This document shows positions 32,475 through 44,200 of a stretch of 64,000 bases of DNA, one piece after another. The translations under genes were made by a program, and so were the position numbers. Origin of the DNA: Phaeosaccion multiseriatum. Its lineage: Eukaryota; Ochrophyta, other classes. The notes below the pieces were generated by a model. It worked only from the letters and a program-made list of their open reading frames with translations. It had not been told where the DNA came from and ran no database searches. The stretch covers positions 3,596,001 to 3,660,000 of the forward strand of contig OZ218956.1 in NCBI GenBank assembly GCA_965112735.1. Direction: 5' to 3'. Positions within the stretch are counted from its first letter, which is position 1. Each line of letters begins with the position of its first letter.

Positions 32475-34134
32475 GGACCAGGAGGAGGAGGAGGAGGAGA
32501 AGGAGAAGGAGGAGGAGGGCCACACTCCGACACCGACACAACCGAAGACGCCCAAAACGCCTTATGTGAAGAACAGCCACAAGAAGGGGATGAGTCACAA
32601 GAAGAAAGTTCCCGGCCCTAGTCACAAGAAGAAAGTTCCTGCCCCTGTCGTGGAGGGCGCGATGGACAAATTCGTCCTCAAGAGGTCAGGGGCACGCAGC
32701 GAAGCGGAGGAGCAAGGGGTAGGGACTGCTGCGGCGGCGGCGGCGGCTGCTGCTGCTGCTGGTGGTGGTGGTGCTGGTGGATCTGAGGGTATGTCTACTC
32801 CGGCGGGTGGGAGAGGAGGCGCCGGCGGGAGGAAGGCAAAGCGGGGAAGCAGCGCTTTGGCTTCGGACATGGTTGAGGGCTCTGCAGTCGTGCCTCCGAG
32901 TCCGGCTAAGAGGAGCCACAAGAAGAAGCAGCCGGAGCAGTTGGTCGTACAGCCGAAGAGGAGCCACAAGAAGAAGCAGCCGGAGCAGTTGGTCGTACAG
33001 CCGAAGAAGAGCCACAAGAAGAAGCAGCCGGAGCAGTTGGTCGTACAGCCGAAGAAGAGCCACAAGAAGAAGGTCCGCCCCGCGGAGGAGGAGGTGTACG
33101 TGGACGTGAACGAGAAGAAGGAAGAAGAAGAAGGAGGAGGGGGAAGGAGGAAGCGCAAGAGGGGGGGAGACGACGAGGAGAAGGCAAACTCAAACTTAGT
33201 AGCGGGTGCAGGGAACGGGGGCGGAAGCGCCAGTGCTGCTGATGCTTCTGCATCTGCTGCCGTTGTCACCGGCGGGCGAGGGCGGGATAGCGGGAGGCGT
33301 GGTCGAGCCGCAGCTGCAGCAGCAGCAGTAATAGTAGAGACGGAGGGGGTGGGCGGAGCAGGTGCAAGCCCATTAAAGACGCCCAAGGCAAGATCCCACA
33401 AAGCGGGTGCCGGTCGGAGCGCCGCTCGGAGTCGGAGCAACGTGAAGGAGGAGTCGGTGGTGGTGCCGGTGTACGAACCTCCCTCCACTACGGTTATCCT
33501 TTCCTCGGCGGGCGAGTACCGGGTGACTCTCTCCCCCTCTCTCATGAGCACTCTGCTGCGGGACTGGGAGGCAGTGACCAAGGAGGGGTTGCTTGTGAAC
33601 CTGCCTCGTACGGAGAACCACACGGTGCGGGACATTCTCGTGGCGTTTCAGAAAACGCTGCAGTCCAAGGACTCCACAGGGAGAAGGGCCATCGACCTCC
33701 TCCTCGCCTCCTTCGATGGGCTGCTGGGACACGCACTTCTCTACCAGGAGGAGAAGGCGCAATTCAAGCAACTTGTGACCAGGCACCCTCACTCTTTGCC
33801 CAGCGACCTGTACGGCCCCGAACACTTGGTCCGACTGCTTATGGCCCTCCCTCGTCTGCTGCTGCCCATTCAGCAAGTCAAGGCCTCATTGAAGGCAGCA
33901 TCCGTGCAGGCCGCTTTACAGGAGGGGCGGAGCGGTGTCTCCTCGGCCTCGGGGGGTGGGGGCAAGCTTCCGGCCACTTGCACGGGTACGTATGGAGCCA
34001 AATTGGCGGCCGTGGTGGACAAGTTGGTGCTCTATCTGACCAACAGACCGGAGCTGCTGGAGCACCACTTCAGCAAGGGAGGTGCAGCCCCTGTTGCGGG
34101 GGGGGGGGGCACAAGCAGCAGGCGCGCGAGGTAG
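30325..34134 (+). CDS. MRG-domain chromatin protein (MRG15/Eaf3-like C-terminus) with beta-rich N-terminus and AT-hook, 4 exons, 832 aa
   Basis: Exons are 30325-30429, 30642-30761, 31195-31293 and 31960-34134, phase 0 at each join. Residues 610-815 match the MRG domain: LSPSLMSTLLRDWEAVTKEGLLVNLP, ALLYQEEKAQFKQLVTRHP and LYGPEHLVRLLMALPRLLLP, then AAVVDKLVLYLTNRPELLEHHF. MRG domains join NuA4/Tip60 and Rpd3S/Sin3 complexes and bind PALB2- or EPC-type partners. The N-terminus is not the chromo barrel of MRG15. It is a beta-rich stretch (PPRYVRLSG, FLLQWSSSSWYAAALYAEDG, RMEVFDVTESEASPVLISL, HPGKYLLRFSAES, YRVSVTVSDH) that resembles Ig-like repeats of SMCHD1-type proteins. Between lie an AT-hook (KKRRGRPPTAKK, near residue 259), Lys-rich low complexity and three 16-residue repeats of SHKKKQPEQLVVQPK at 32911-33075. 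Introns 2 and 3 contain very long TCC and CTT tracts. Confidence 0.82.
30978..31160. repeat. (TCC)n tract in MRG intron 2
   Basis: About 27 uninterrupted TCC units followed by interrupted ones run up to the exon 3 acceptor region. Confidence 0.95.
31672..31895. repeat. (CTT)n/(TCC)n tract in MRG intron 3
   Basis: More than 50 CTT units with TCC flanks form a pure homopyrimidine strand of about 200 bp, a sequence prone to triplex (H-DNA) formation, about 65 bp before the exon 4 acceptor. Confidence 0.95.
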
Positions 34135-34430
34135 AGCGGAGAGGGAGAGGAGCAGCAGTTGGTGATACAGCAGTTGGTGATACAGCAGACAGGGAAGAGC
34201 AGGGTATTTCTTGGTGCAGGCGAGGAGGGGGAGAGCCCAGAGAGAAGAGGTATGGGCACAGAAGGACAGCGGAGAGCAGAGAGCAGAGAGGGGATGAGAA
34301 CGAAAGGCTTGGGTGTGCGCGTGGGTGCGTCTTGTGTGTGTCGGGAGGGGGGTGGGGCTGCCTTTGTCGCTGTTTTGGGCCCGCTCCTCACTCCTCACGA
34401 TATGCACGATAAGGGGTGACGCGGCTTTCC

Positions 34431-34462
<32 letters not shown>

Positions 34463-34956
34463 TTGCTGTCTCGATTTTAATTAAAACTGATAAAACTACA
34501 TCCCCCCTCGCCTGTTTCTGTCACTGAACTCCTGGTCTTGAAATCGTACAGTACGAAGCGACATCAAGGTCAATAAACTGGAGCCCAAACTGGAGCCCAC
34601 ACGCCCATCTCCGCCCCCCCACCCTCCCCTCCCTCCCTCCCAGCCACCAGTTTCTAATTTCTCACGCAGAATCTTTCGTTGGTCTCTATATTCTATATCG
34701 GTATCTTACGTCAGCCTCTAATTTGTGAATCAAGATCTAGTCGTCTTCGGTCTCCCCCAGCCCCCTCCCCCCCCCAACACACACACACACACACACACAC
34801 ACTGTACATGTACTAGCTGGTCGTAGCGGGCAGCAAGCAAGAGATTGCCGCACCACCGCACCACCAACCAACCAACCCAGCCCCAGCTTCCTTCCAACAG
34901 GTAGGTCCTGAATCACCACCTCTGTGACCACCTCTTTGTATGACGAACTGCTCTCC
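34135..34956. other. Convergent intergenic region with (GTA)n repeat
   Basis: This holds two adjacent copies of the dispersed motif AGCAGTTGGTGATACAG (34152-34185), an (AGT)n microsatellite at 34434-34460 and a CA repeat near 34780-34800. No gene is seen. Confidence 0.5.
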
Positions 34957-37655
34957 TTAGACGGGCGTGAGCTCTGGCCACCTCTGATTGAGCTCCTCCT
35001 TCTCCAGGCTGTCGTTGGGGCTCGCCGGAGTCCACAGCACCTAACGATCAGTCAGTCGGTCAGTCGGTCAGTCAGTCAGTCAGTAGGTTTAGTGAGCAGA
35101 ATGCCATATCTTCTCAGGGCGAGTGAAGGAGAAGAAAAACCGTACCCCGACCGCCTGGTCTTGACCTCCTTACCTACGGCCTCAAAACACACCGTCACCC
35201 ACACGCACACGCACACACACACACACACGCACACACATGCACACACCCCTACTTACCTCGACAGCCTGCAGATTGACGCCCTTCCCCACGCTTGCCTCTC
35301 CGCTGAGCCAAGATAGGAATTCCTTCACGTCCTCGCTGCTCTGAATGGCGGGAGGGGGGAGCTTTCTGATCTTCCTCTTGCTCTTGAGGGAGGCAGGGAC
35401 GGCCCCCCAGCGGGACCACAGCACGTACAGGGAGAGCACCGCGATGGTCGGCATCGTGTTGGATCCGCGCTTGCCTGAGGAGGAAGAGGAGAAGGAGGAG
35501 GAGGAGGAGGAGGAGAAGAGCCATATGATGAAGAGATCCGGTGTGTAAGCCAGCAAGAAAAAGGAAGGGCAGAAGGGCTGTATCACCAAGTGCTCTGCCT
35601 CGCGCCACACACACACTTACACATACCTTTGATGGGCAGCCTGGTGACATTTCCGTCTGCGTCAGCGGTGACGGTCTCTTCCTGCCACTTACTCCTCTCG
35701 GAAACCACCTGCCGTGCAGCAGCAAGGGGACGGAGCAAACCAGCCATCAGTCAGTCAGTAAGTCAGTCAGTCAGACAGTTAGTCAGAAAGACGTCTCAGC
35801 CAGTCAGACAGCCATTCAGCTAGTCAGCCTCTTCACCTCCATCCACTGCCATCCCCCCCTCCCCTAACCAACCTTCTGTGCAAAGCGTGCATCTCCCTTC
35901 ATCATGGCGCCCTGCTTGCCCTTGCCGTGGACCACGTCGAAGCTTCCCCTGGAGGACACCCAATCCGACTCGAACCTTTGGTATAGGGACCCAAGCAGGG
36001 GTAGGCACCCAAGGCAGGGTGAGTACGCACGGGAGGGTGTGGGACAGTTAAAGTCGTACGGCCGTACAGAAGAGGGAAGGAGAAAGGAGGGTGGAAGGAG
36101 GGAGAGAGGGGAGAAAAGGGGGGAGTGCGGGAGTGAGTGGAGTGCGTTGGCTTGTTCCTTCATTCGTTCGTTCGATTGATCGCTCATTCGTCGTTCGTTC
36201 CTGAATAAGTGCACGAGCCGATGAGGTACCTCTTGTACCTAAACCTATACCTTATACCTAAACCTCCTGCCGTACCGTACCCACCTCAGTCCAACGAGAC
36301 ACGCCGCCTCCAGTAACTTGGCCAGTCCCTTCGGACTGCTCACGTCGGCGGTGCCTGCCAGCTCGTCCAGCTGGGTCAGCACGTTGGGCCCCCTGGGGAA
36401 TGGGGAATGGGTAGGTAAGGGGGTACGTAAGGCAATGACTCTGATTGAATGAGCAAGGACGAAGGATGGAGGGACTGGTGGTGTACATTCGCATTCGCCA
36501 CTCACTCACTCACTCACTCACTCACTCACTCACTCACCCCGATTCTCTGTCGCAGTAGAATGCGATTTGCAGCTCCGAAACGGCGGCCTTCCTGTTTCCC
36601 TTGGCCAAGTTGGTGAGCGTCTCCCGCATGGGCAGCAGGAACACCCCCATCACGGCCAGCTGCACGCCTATCTGAATCAAGGCCCCCAGCGGCGACTTCT
36701 GGATCTCTGCCTGCCTTACAGCGTGTTCCCCTCCCGAGATGTCCTCGAAGAGTCCTCTGTGCCTGGAGCTTCCCGAGGCCGCTCCTATACGATGGCTGCT
36801 TCCCCTCCGGCGGTCGCTGGAGCGGGCGGAGCTCCTTCTATTGCTATGGCTGCCGAACAGCCCCCCCCCGCTGTTGTACTCTGCCGTCTGCCGGCTGCTG
36901 ATACTCCTCTCCACGGTGGTGGTGGTGGGTTCAGTGCGGTTGATGCCACTGATGCGCCCCCCCGATCCCACCGCCCACACAGACAGCGGGGACGAGACGA
37001 GCACCAGAGTAGCAGCAGCGATTGCAGTGGCGACGTTGGAGTTGAGCATTCGGTACCACACTCGAGGAGAATGCAGCAGCCTGCTCAGCATTGGGTGTCT
37101 GCCTCCCATGCTCGCGTGGTGGTCGCTCGGCGTCTCCTCCTCCTCATTGCTGTGTTGGACCTGATTCTCCCCAAACACAGAGGCAAAGGCCGCGTCAATA
37201 CCAGCAGCCCCGTCTCCTCCCTCCATCGCCGCTGCCGTGGTGGCGTGGGCCGCGTTGACTGATGCCACAGCGTCTGCAGGGGGAGTCGTCTTACCCCGCC
37301 TGCTGCGCCTGCGTCCCCAGCTCCGCACCCAAGGCGACAGAGTTGGGCCTTCTGTCGACCCATGCTCATGCCCCAGCCATATCCGCGCTGCTCTGCTGCC
37401 CCTCGCATTGCCCTTGCTGCTGCTGCTGCTGCTGCTGCTCCCCAAGCGACTCGTAGCAAGAGATGGTGGGCCCTTCAACCCCCTCCCATTCGCAGGAACA
37501 GTTCTCGTGGACACACCCGCATTCGTTGCTACCCTTGAGGACAAGGGATTGATCAGCAGCCCTTGCGCCTCCGGCAAGAGCAGATGCAGCGGAAGCAAGA
37601 TCAGCAGCGCCCTGCGACTACGCGCTCCACCGGAAGCCCCCGCGTGTGTCCCCAT
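34957..37655 (-). CDS. DUF1517 protein, copy 1, with signal-peptide-containing leader, 6 exons, 570 aa
   Basis: Exons are 37655-36538, 36392-36285, 35975-35873, 35708-35627, 35474-35257 and 35040-34957. The C-terminal third follows the DUF1517 family of chloroplast proteins: SELQIAFYCDRESG, NVLTQLDELAGTADVSSPKGLAKLLEAA, VSERSKWQEETVTAD, then PTIAVLSLYVLWSRWG, NLQAVEVLWTPASPNDSL and the ending RWPELTPV. A hydrophobic helix (GALIQIGVQLAVMGVFLL) precedes the family core, and another (NVATAIAAATLVLVSS) lies mid-protein. The N-terminus has a hydrophobic core (RRALLILLPLHLLLPEAQG) then a Ser/Arg/Thr-rich stretch, which suits ER-mediated import into a complex plastid. The acceptor of exon 3 is the unusual AAAG. 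Function of the family is unknown; plant members sit in the chloroplast envelope or thylakoid. A homologous gene with the same late exon pattern lies at 41279-44520. Confidence 0.85.
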
Positions 37656-37970
37656 GCGGGTCCGCCCCGTTCCTTCTATCTTCTCCTCCCTCTTCTTTCT
37701 CGTGTTCTCTCCTGCCTTTGCTGCTAGCACGATTGCACTTTCCGCGTCCCCCCCTAGCGTATGGCGAGCTCAATGGCAAAGATTTGCTGCACTCTGCTCT
37801 TTTTCGTTTGGCTCTGCAAAGAGCTACACGTTGTGTCATGTCGTCGCGCTCGAGCAACGTTCCACAGATTCGTATGCCCAACACGGGAAGCAGCTCCCAC
37901 CTCATGATCGATCACATCAATCTCGCTCTCCCCTGTTGCTGCTAACTTGCGCGGTGTGTACGCCGAGAAG
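37656..37970. promoter_or_regulatory. Divergent promoter region between DUF1517 copy 1 and HAD-HisB genes
   Basis: This 315 bp interval lies between two divergent start codons. The DUF1517 side stays open in frame upstream without an ATG. No specific motif was identified. Confidence 0.45.
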
Positions 37971-39476
37971 ATGGCGGCTTTAGATATGGTGGGCGTCCCA
38001 ATCATCTCTCGGGTCATCTCTCAGAGCCTCATGCTGGACATGGACGGCGTGCTGGCCGAGGTTGCTGGCTCCTACCGCATGTCCATCATCCAGACGGCCG
38101 CCCACTGGGGAGTGACCGTCACGGAGGAGGATATCTCCAAGGCCAAGATGGCGGGGAACTCCAACAACGACTGGGTCCTTACGCAGAGACTGCTGCAAGA
38201 GGCCGGGCAACAAGTGAGTCTGGACAAGGTGACGGCCAAGTTCGAGGAGATTTATCAGGGCACTGCGGGCACCCCGGGGTTGTGCGAGCTGGAGACGCTC
38301 ATCCCCGCCAAGGGCGTGCTGGAGGAGCTGCTGCGGCGCCTCCCTAAGGGCATGGCCATCGTGACGGGGCGGCCACGCAAGGACTGCCACAAGTTCCTGG
38401 AGACGCACGGCATCTCCCACCTCTTTGCGGCATGCGTGTGCATGGAAGACGGACCGCCCAAGCCCGACCCCTTTGCGGTGGTCCGGGCGGCGGAGCTGCT
38501 GGGAGTGGACCCCGAGGACGCCGTCTTGGTGGGGGACACGCCCGACGATATTGTTGCAGCCGTGGCGGCAGGGGGGAGGGGGGTTGGCGTGCTGACGGTT
38601 CCCGATCAAGCCAAGGCCTGGCTCGACCCCAATCGAAAGAACGGCTTGGTGGAGGCGATGGTCCAGGCGGGGGCGATGGCAATTTACCCTCCGGGCTTGG
38701 CGCAGCTGCTGGACCTTGTGCCCCCCGTTAGCGTGTCTGAGCTTCCGAATGGCAAGGCCAAGGCCAAGGCCAGTTCAGGCCCTCCTGGCGTTGCTGCTGC
38801 TATCGTAGGGGGGGTTGGAAATGGAGGTGGAAGCGGAAATCCACCCCCCCCCCCCGGATCGTCATCATCATCATCATCGAGCTTCTTGGGCAAGAGGACT
38901 GCCCACATAGAGCGTGTCACCAAAGAGACGTCCATTGCCGTTGACATTGACCTGGACGGGGGAGGAGACGCCGACATCTCCACAGGGCTGGGTTTCCTCG
39001 ACCACATGTTTCACGCCCTGGCCAAACACAGTCGCATGAACATCTCCCTCAAGTGCAAAGGAGACCTCCACATCGACGACCACCACACCTCCGAAGACTG
39101 TGCTTTGGCGCTGGGTGAGGCCTTCGACAAGGCACTGGGGGATCGCAAAGGCATCCGACGCTTCGGCACGGCACTCGTTCCTTTGGACGAAGCCCTCAGC
39201 AGGGCCGTTGTGGACATCTCCTCGCGGCCGCACTCGGAGGTGGACCTGTGTCTCAAGAGGGACATGGTGGGCACCATCAGCAGCGAGATGCTCGTGCACG
39301 TGTTGGAATCGTTTGCTCAGGCGGCAAGGCTCACCCTGCATGTCGATGTGCTTCGAGGCTCCAACGACCACCACAAGTCGGAGAGCGCCTTCAAGGCAAC
39401 GGCAGTGGCCATTCGCACTGCCATTTCGGCCGATGAAACGGCGGGTGTGCCCTCCACCAAGGGAGTTCTCGCCTAG
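37971..39476 (+). CDS. HIS3/hisB: HAD phosphatase-imidazoleglycerol-phosphate dehydratase fusion, 501 aa
   Basis: One exon, first ATG at 37971 (GAGAAGATGGCG). Residues 15-260 are a HAD hydrolase: motif [10 protein letters not shown], motif II region VTGRPRKD, motif III Lys in GPPKPDP and motif IV VGDTPDD. After a Gly/Ser/Pro linker, residues 305-501 are imidazoleglycerol-phosphate dehydratase: [51 protein letters not shown] and [13 protein letters not shown], which supply the His and Glu ligands of the di-manganese site. This enzyme performs the sixth step of histidine synthesis. E. coli HisB also fuses a HAD phosphatase to the dehydratase, but there it is histidinol-phosphatase of the DDDD class. 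The HAD part here is of the phosphoglycolate-phosphatase-like type with a helical cap, so whether it supplies histidinol-phosphate phosphatase activity is open. No clear plastid leader is visible, and an upstream targeting exon is possible. Confidence 0.92.
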   Translation: MAALDMVGVPIISRVISQSLMLDMDGVLAEVAGSYRMSIIQTAAHWGVTVTEEDISKAKMAGNSNNDWVLTQRLLQEAGQQVSLDKVTAKFEEIYQGTAGTPGLCELETLIPAKGVLEELLRRLPKGMAIVTGRPRKDCHKFLETHGISHLFAACVCMEDGPPKPDPFAVVRAAELLGVDPEDAVLVGDTPDDIVAAVAAGGRGVGVLTVPDQAKAWLDPNRKNGLVEAMVQAGAMAIYPPGLAQLLDLVPPVSVSELPNGKAKAKASSGPPGVAAAIVGGVGNGGGSGNPPPPPGSSSSSSSSFLGKRTAHIERVTKETSIAVDIDLDGGGDADISTGLGFLDHMFHALAKHSRMNISLKCKGDLHIDDHHTSEDCALALGEAFDKALGDRKGIRRFGTALVPLDEALSRAVVDISSRPHSEVDLCLKRDMVGTISSEMLVHVLESFAQAARLTLHVDVLRGSNDHHKSESAFKATAVAIRTAISADETAGVPSTKGVLA

Positions 39477-39794
39477 GTGGGGCACAGGGTGTGTGGTTTT
39501 GGACTGCAATAGCTCCCGCCTGAGTGAGGTGAATGATGAGTAGACTGGCTTGACTTGACTCCCTCCCACATGGATCGGAGCGGCAGCAGGCGGGAGAGAC
39601 TGGCGGCAGCGCGCTCAGTCAGTCAGTCAGTCGCCGAGGAGAGAGGAGAGAGGAGAGGGGTTGTGAATAGTATCGTGGTATTTGGTAATTTGCTCAGCCT
39701 TGAGTTGCTCTCGACGTCTGCGCAGATGCCCCCACGCTCGCCACTAGAGACCAACCCCCCGGGAGACGGGTGAGGCTCTGTCCCCCACCCAAGG

Positions 39795-40105
39795 CGGATG
39801 GTGGCTGATGGTTGTGGATGGTGGCTGATGACTGATGGCTGATGGATGGTGGCTGATAGCTGATGGATGGTGGCTGATGGCTGATGGATGGTGGCGGATG
39901 GCTGATGGATGGTGGCTGATGGCTGATGGATGGTGGCTGATAGCTGATGGATGGTGGCTGATAGCTGATGGATGGTGGCTGATAGCTGATGGATGGTGGC
40001 TGATGGCTGATGGATGGTGGCTGATAGCTGATGGATGGTGGCGGATGGCTGATGGATGGTGGCTGATAGCTGATGGATGGTGGCGGATGGCGGATGGCTG
40101 ATTGC
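39795..40105. repeat. 21 bp minisatellite (GCTGATGGATGGTGGCTGATA type)
   Basis: About 14 units of 21 bp alternate between TGATAGC, TGATGGC and GGATGGC variants. All three frames stay open on both strands, which produces spurious Trp- and Ser-rich frames. Confidence 0.95.
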
Positions 40106-40130
40106 TGGAGGACGGCCACGTGTACCCTGG

Positions 40131-40280
40131 CACTCCTCAGCACTCCTCAGCACTCCTCAGCACTCCTCAGCACTCCTCAGCACTCCTCAGCACTCCTCAG
40201 CACTCCTCAGCACTCCTCAGCACTCCTCAGCACTCCTCAGCACTCCTCAGCACTCCTCAGCTCTCCTCAGCACTCCTCAG
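40131..40280. repeat. 10 bp minisatellite, 15 units of CACTCCTCAG
   Basis: Fifteen head-to-tail decamers run without interruption; only unit 14 differs (CTCTCCTCAG). The array begins 25 bp after the end of the 21 bp minisatellite. Confidence 0.97.
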
Positions 40281-41278
40281 CTCTGCGGTGCAGTCTGTAA
40301 TGTACATTCGGGACTGCGATGAGGCAATCGCAGTGGGCAATCGCAGTGGGCAATCGTAGCGGCTCCCTGAACAGGAGAGGGTGTGTCCACACGCAACGCT
40401 CGCACATGCATAGCAGCTGCGGTTGCGCTGCGGTTGGCTCGACAAAGGTTGTACGGTACGATTGAAATCACTATTACTGCTTTGAATGCTTCCTTTGCAA
40501 AGCACGTGCGATATGTAAGTGGTAACTTTCGTAGCATCACTTGGATGAGTGGAGTTGACTGTGATAAACTCAAATTTTAAAATTAATTCAGTCTAAGTCT
40601 TCCCCTCCACTTTGTGATCGTCTTTGCGTTCGACTACACTCACGCAACAATCTACCCACGCCCACCACAGTTCTTTCAATCGTACTGTACTGCTCATATC
40701 AGAGCCGCTTCTGATTCACCCCCCCCTTTTTCTTATTGCTGCAATATTCACTGCAGTCTCGCTACTGTCTCCACTCACACAAGACAGCCACAGAGACAAG
40801 GGGGGCTTACAACTGTACAGTTATACAGTTACCAGCCCCTCTTGACACAGACGGCCCCCGGCGCCCAGTCAGGCAGCACAGGAATCGCTGCAAGTGATCA
40901 TGCACCCACCCTTCCACTCACCCCTCCACCCACCCACCCATCTACTGCCATCCACCCATCTACTGCCACCCGCCCACCATCCACCCACCCCTCTACTCTA
41001 TGGCGCCCGTCTCAAGTGCTCACTCATTCACCCCTCTTGCCCCGCCCCCCCCCCTCTCCGAGCTGTACAGCCTTGCACGGCCTTGCTCGGCCTTGTCATG
41101 TTCCACATTCAGCCAGAGCGGAGGGTGGACACCGCTCCACTCAGACAGGGACACGGTTCCATTTATCGTGTTCGACATCGATGACATCACAGATATCGAT
41201 CCCAAGGAAAGGGCACACCAACCAGACCAACTGAAAACTGAAAACTGAAAAGGCGAGGACAGGCGTTATTGCTTGGCT
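40281..41278. other. AT-richer intergenic region
   Basis: This lies between the minisatellites and the 3' end of DUF1517 copy 2. It is less GC-rich than the rest of the window around 40440-40760 and includes CACC-type repeats at 40910-41000. No gene is recognised. Confidence 0.45.
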
Positions 41279-44200
41279 TCAGAGAGAGGTGAGGGAGGGC
41301 CATTTGAGTTGGAACTCCTCCCGCTCCAGCCTATCTGCGTCGCTTGCCGGAGTCCACAGCACCTGTGTGTGGAAGTGCATGAAGGTGAGGGAGGGGGGGG
41401 GTGGGGGTCGAGCGTTGAGTTGCGCAAGCATGCGCACACGCACGCACACACACACACACACACACACCAGCCCCCCACTCACCCACCCACCCACCCATTC
41501 ATCCTCTCACCCATCCATTGACAGATTACCCACCTCCACGGCCTGCAGGTTCTTCCCCTTGCCGGCCTTTGCCTCGTCCGTCAGCCACGCCAAGTAGGCC
41601 TTGAGGTCGGCCTTACTCTGCACGGACGAGGGAGGTAAGGCTTTGGTCTTTCGCCCCAGAGAGCGCGACCCCCAGCGGGACCACAGCACGTACAGTGACA
41701 TTACCGCCACCGTCGGTGCATCCTTCTTGCCTCCTGTGTGTGTGTGTGTGTGTGGGTGGGCGGGTGGGTGTGTTGGCATACGAAAGTGTGAGAGCGGGAG
41801 GGAGGGGGGGGGGGAAGGGGTCCACTTTTTCGTTCTGTCCCTTTCACTGTCTGTGCGTGTGTGTGTGTCCTATACTACGTCGCGACCCTCCCCTGTGGTC
41901 TCGTCTGGCACCCCACCACCACCATGCAGCAGGCCAATGCAGCAGGCCATACCTACCCCCCCCGCTCTCTCTCTCCTGAGCATGCCCGCTCTCCTTACCG
42001 TTTCCACCGCCCGAGGTGACCTTCCCCTGGGCCTCGGACCCTTCGGCAGACAGAGACGTCACGCTCGGCTCCCTCGCCCACTTGCTGCGCTCCTTCTCCA
42101 GCTGAGAGAGAGATGCGAGAGGGAGAGAGGAAGAGAGAGGGAGGGAGAGAGCGAGGGGGGCAGAGATGGAGTGCGAGTGAGAGGAGGCAGAGACCTGTGG
42201 AAAGAGAGAGAGAGAGAAAGGGAGAGAGAGGGAGAGAGAGAGAAAGGGAGAGAGAGGGAGAGAGAGAGAAAGAGAGGGAGAGAAGAGAGAGAGAGAGAAG
42301 AGAGAGAGAGAGGGAGAGAAAAGAGAGAAGAGATAGAGAGGGAGAGGGAGAGAGAGAGAGGAAAAGATTGGGAGCGAGAGAGAGAGAGCCGAGCAAGGAG
42401 GGGGGATAGGGGGGGTGGGGGTGAAGCGTCAAGCCTGCAAGACACAACAACACACACCCACCTTTCGGGTGAAGATCTTGTCCGCCTTCTCCAGCGCTGC
42501 GTCAGAGCCCTTTGCGCTCTGCACGTTGAAGCTCCCCTTGGCCGCGACCCACTCGCCCTCGCGTCTACAGCAGTTGGTGATATATACACGGCGATGGCAC
42601 GGCAGTCGAGCAGTGGTGGGTGGATGAGGCTGGGCATGACACTACAACTCACTCCATCAATAGAGAAAGGGAGGGAAGGGGAGGCGCCGTTCGAAACAAA
42701 ACCCCATACGTAAAGTAAAAGTAGACAGGATTCTCTCTTGCGTCGACCCGTCCCGCTCGTAAGCACCATCCACTGCCATCACCACTCGTAAACACCATCC
42801 ATGACCAAGCATCACCACTCATATCATATGCACCATCCACTGCCATCCATTCACCCCCCTACTCACCCCGTGCCGATTGCGCAGGCGTCTTCGAGAAGCT
42901 TAGAGAGGCCGAGAGGAGAGCTCACATCAGCGCTACCCGCCAGGTCATCCAGCTGCGTCAGGACGGTGGAGGCCTTGTTGCTGGGGGGGAGGGGCAAGGG
43001 GAGGGGAGGAGAGGGAGGCATATGGGTCAAGGTAAGATGGGAGTAAGTGAGGAGGGTGGAGGAGGGCAGAGTGGGAGGAAGGGCGGAGGGAGGCTGGACG
43101 TGAGATCAGCTCGGTATATGGAGTAGAGCGAGCGAGGGAGCGGGAAGAGACGGAGGAAGGAGAGCACAAGCTAAGCTACAGTAGGAGAGAGAGCCTCTGT
43201 CACCTCAACAGCGACGAGTTATCTCTATCACCAATGGCCTTTCCCTAATGGTTTTTCTCTTGTGTCTTATGTGTCTCACCCTTGGCTTGGGTTGCAGGAG
43301 AAGGCGATTTGGACCTCAGACACCGATGCCTTCGCTCCCGCAGCGGAGGAGCCCTGCCCTTTGCCACGAAGCTTTTGGCGCAGCAGCAAGAGTGCCACGC
43401 CCGCCACACCCGCCTAAAGGAGGGGGAGAGGGGGAGGAGACACGAGATACACAGACGAGTAGAGGGGAGAGCAAGTGCACGCACATCCCAAGCCGAGAGA
43501 GAGAGACACAGACACACACAGAGAGCGAAAGAGCGAGAGCGAGAGAGCTAAGGGGAGGAAGTACATGCACACTGCATCCCAATGGGTGGTCGCTATACGC
43601 GTCTCCCTCTGGGCAAGTCCATTCGACCTCGCATCAGCAGAGCACGCCATCCGTCTCGGTTCGTAGGACCTTCCGAAAATCAATCTTACCTCGGCGATCT
43701 TCCCTTCTTTGGTCAGCAGCGGAGAGTCTGGCGACAGCCAGCCCGTAGCCCTGGCCGACAGCCAGGCCTCCTCCATGCTCCACAGCGCATCGTCCACGAG
43801 GGCGGCCGCCTTTCCCTTGGTGCTGGCCGCGACGCTGCTCTTGCTCACCACCACCACCGCCCCGTCGCTCCTTCTGCTGGACCTTCTACTTCTGCTCGCC
43901 ACGTTGCGGACCATCATTTTGGCGGGTTGGTACTGCTGCTGGCCGAGTCCCTCGCTCGGTGGTGTGGACCCCTCCGCCACCGCCGTAAGGGGAGCGGAGG
44001 CCATGGTGACAGTCCACAAAGTGCAAAGGGCCAGCATCACCTTCTGTCCCCTCCGCATCGCCCCCCTCCTCGCCCTCTGGACGCTATTATCAAAAGCGCC
44101 GTCTCCGCTGCCTTTCCCCTCTGTGCGCTGCTGCTGCTGCTCCAAAATGCCCCCACTTCTCCAACCCCTCGACCACCGCAGGGCCTTCGAGGAGCCCTGC

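Noticed and set aside
31551-32625. Poly-Glu/poly-Lys minus-strand frames over the MRG introns
   Set aside because: They are translations of CTT and TCC repeat tracts.
37656-37730. Longer N-terminus of DUF1517 copy 1
   Set aside because: The extended frame begins at GTG without an ATG; the first ATG is at 37655 and leads directly into the hydrophobic leader.
39623-40153. Ser/Gln/Pro-rich open frames in three phases
   Set aside because: All come from the 21 bp minisatellite, whose unit is divisible by three and lacks stops in every frame.
40131-40280. Regular short repeats that could suggest a CRISPR array
   Set aside because: Units are 10 bp, directly adjacent and without spacers, in a eukaryotic context; this is a minisatellite.
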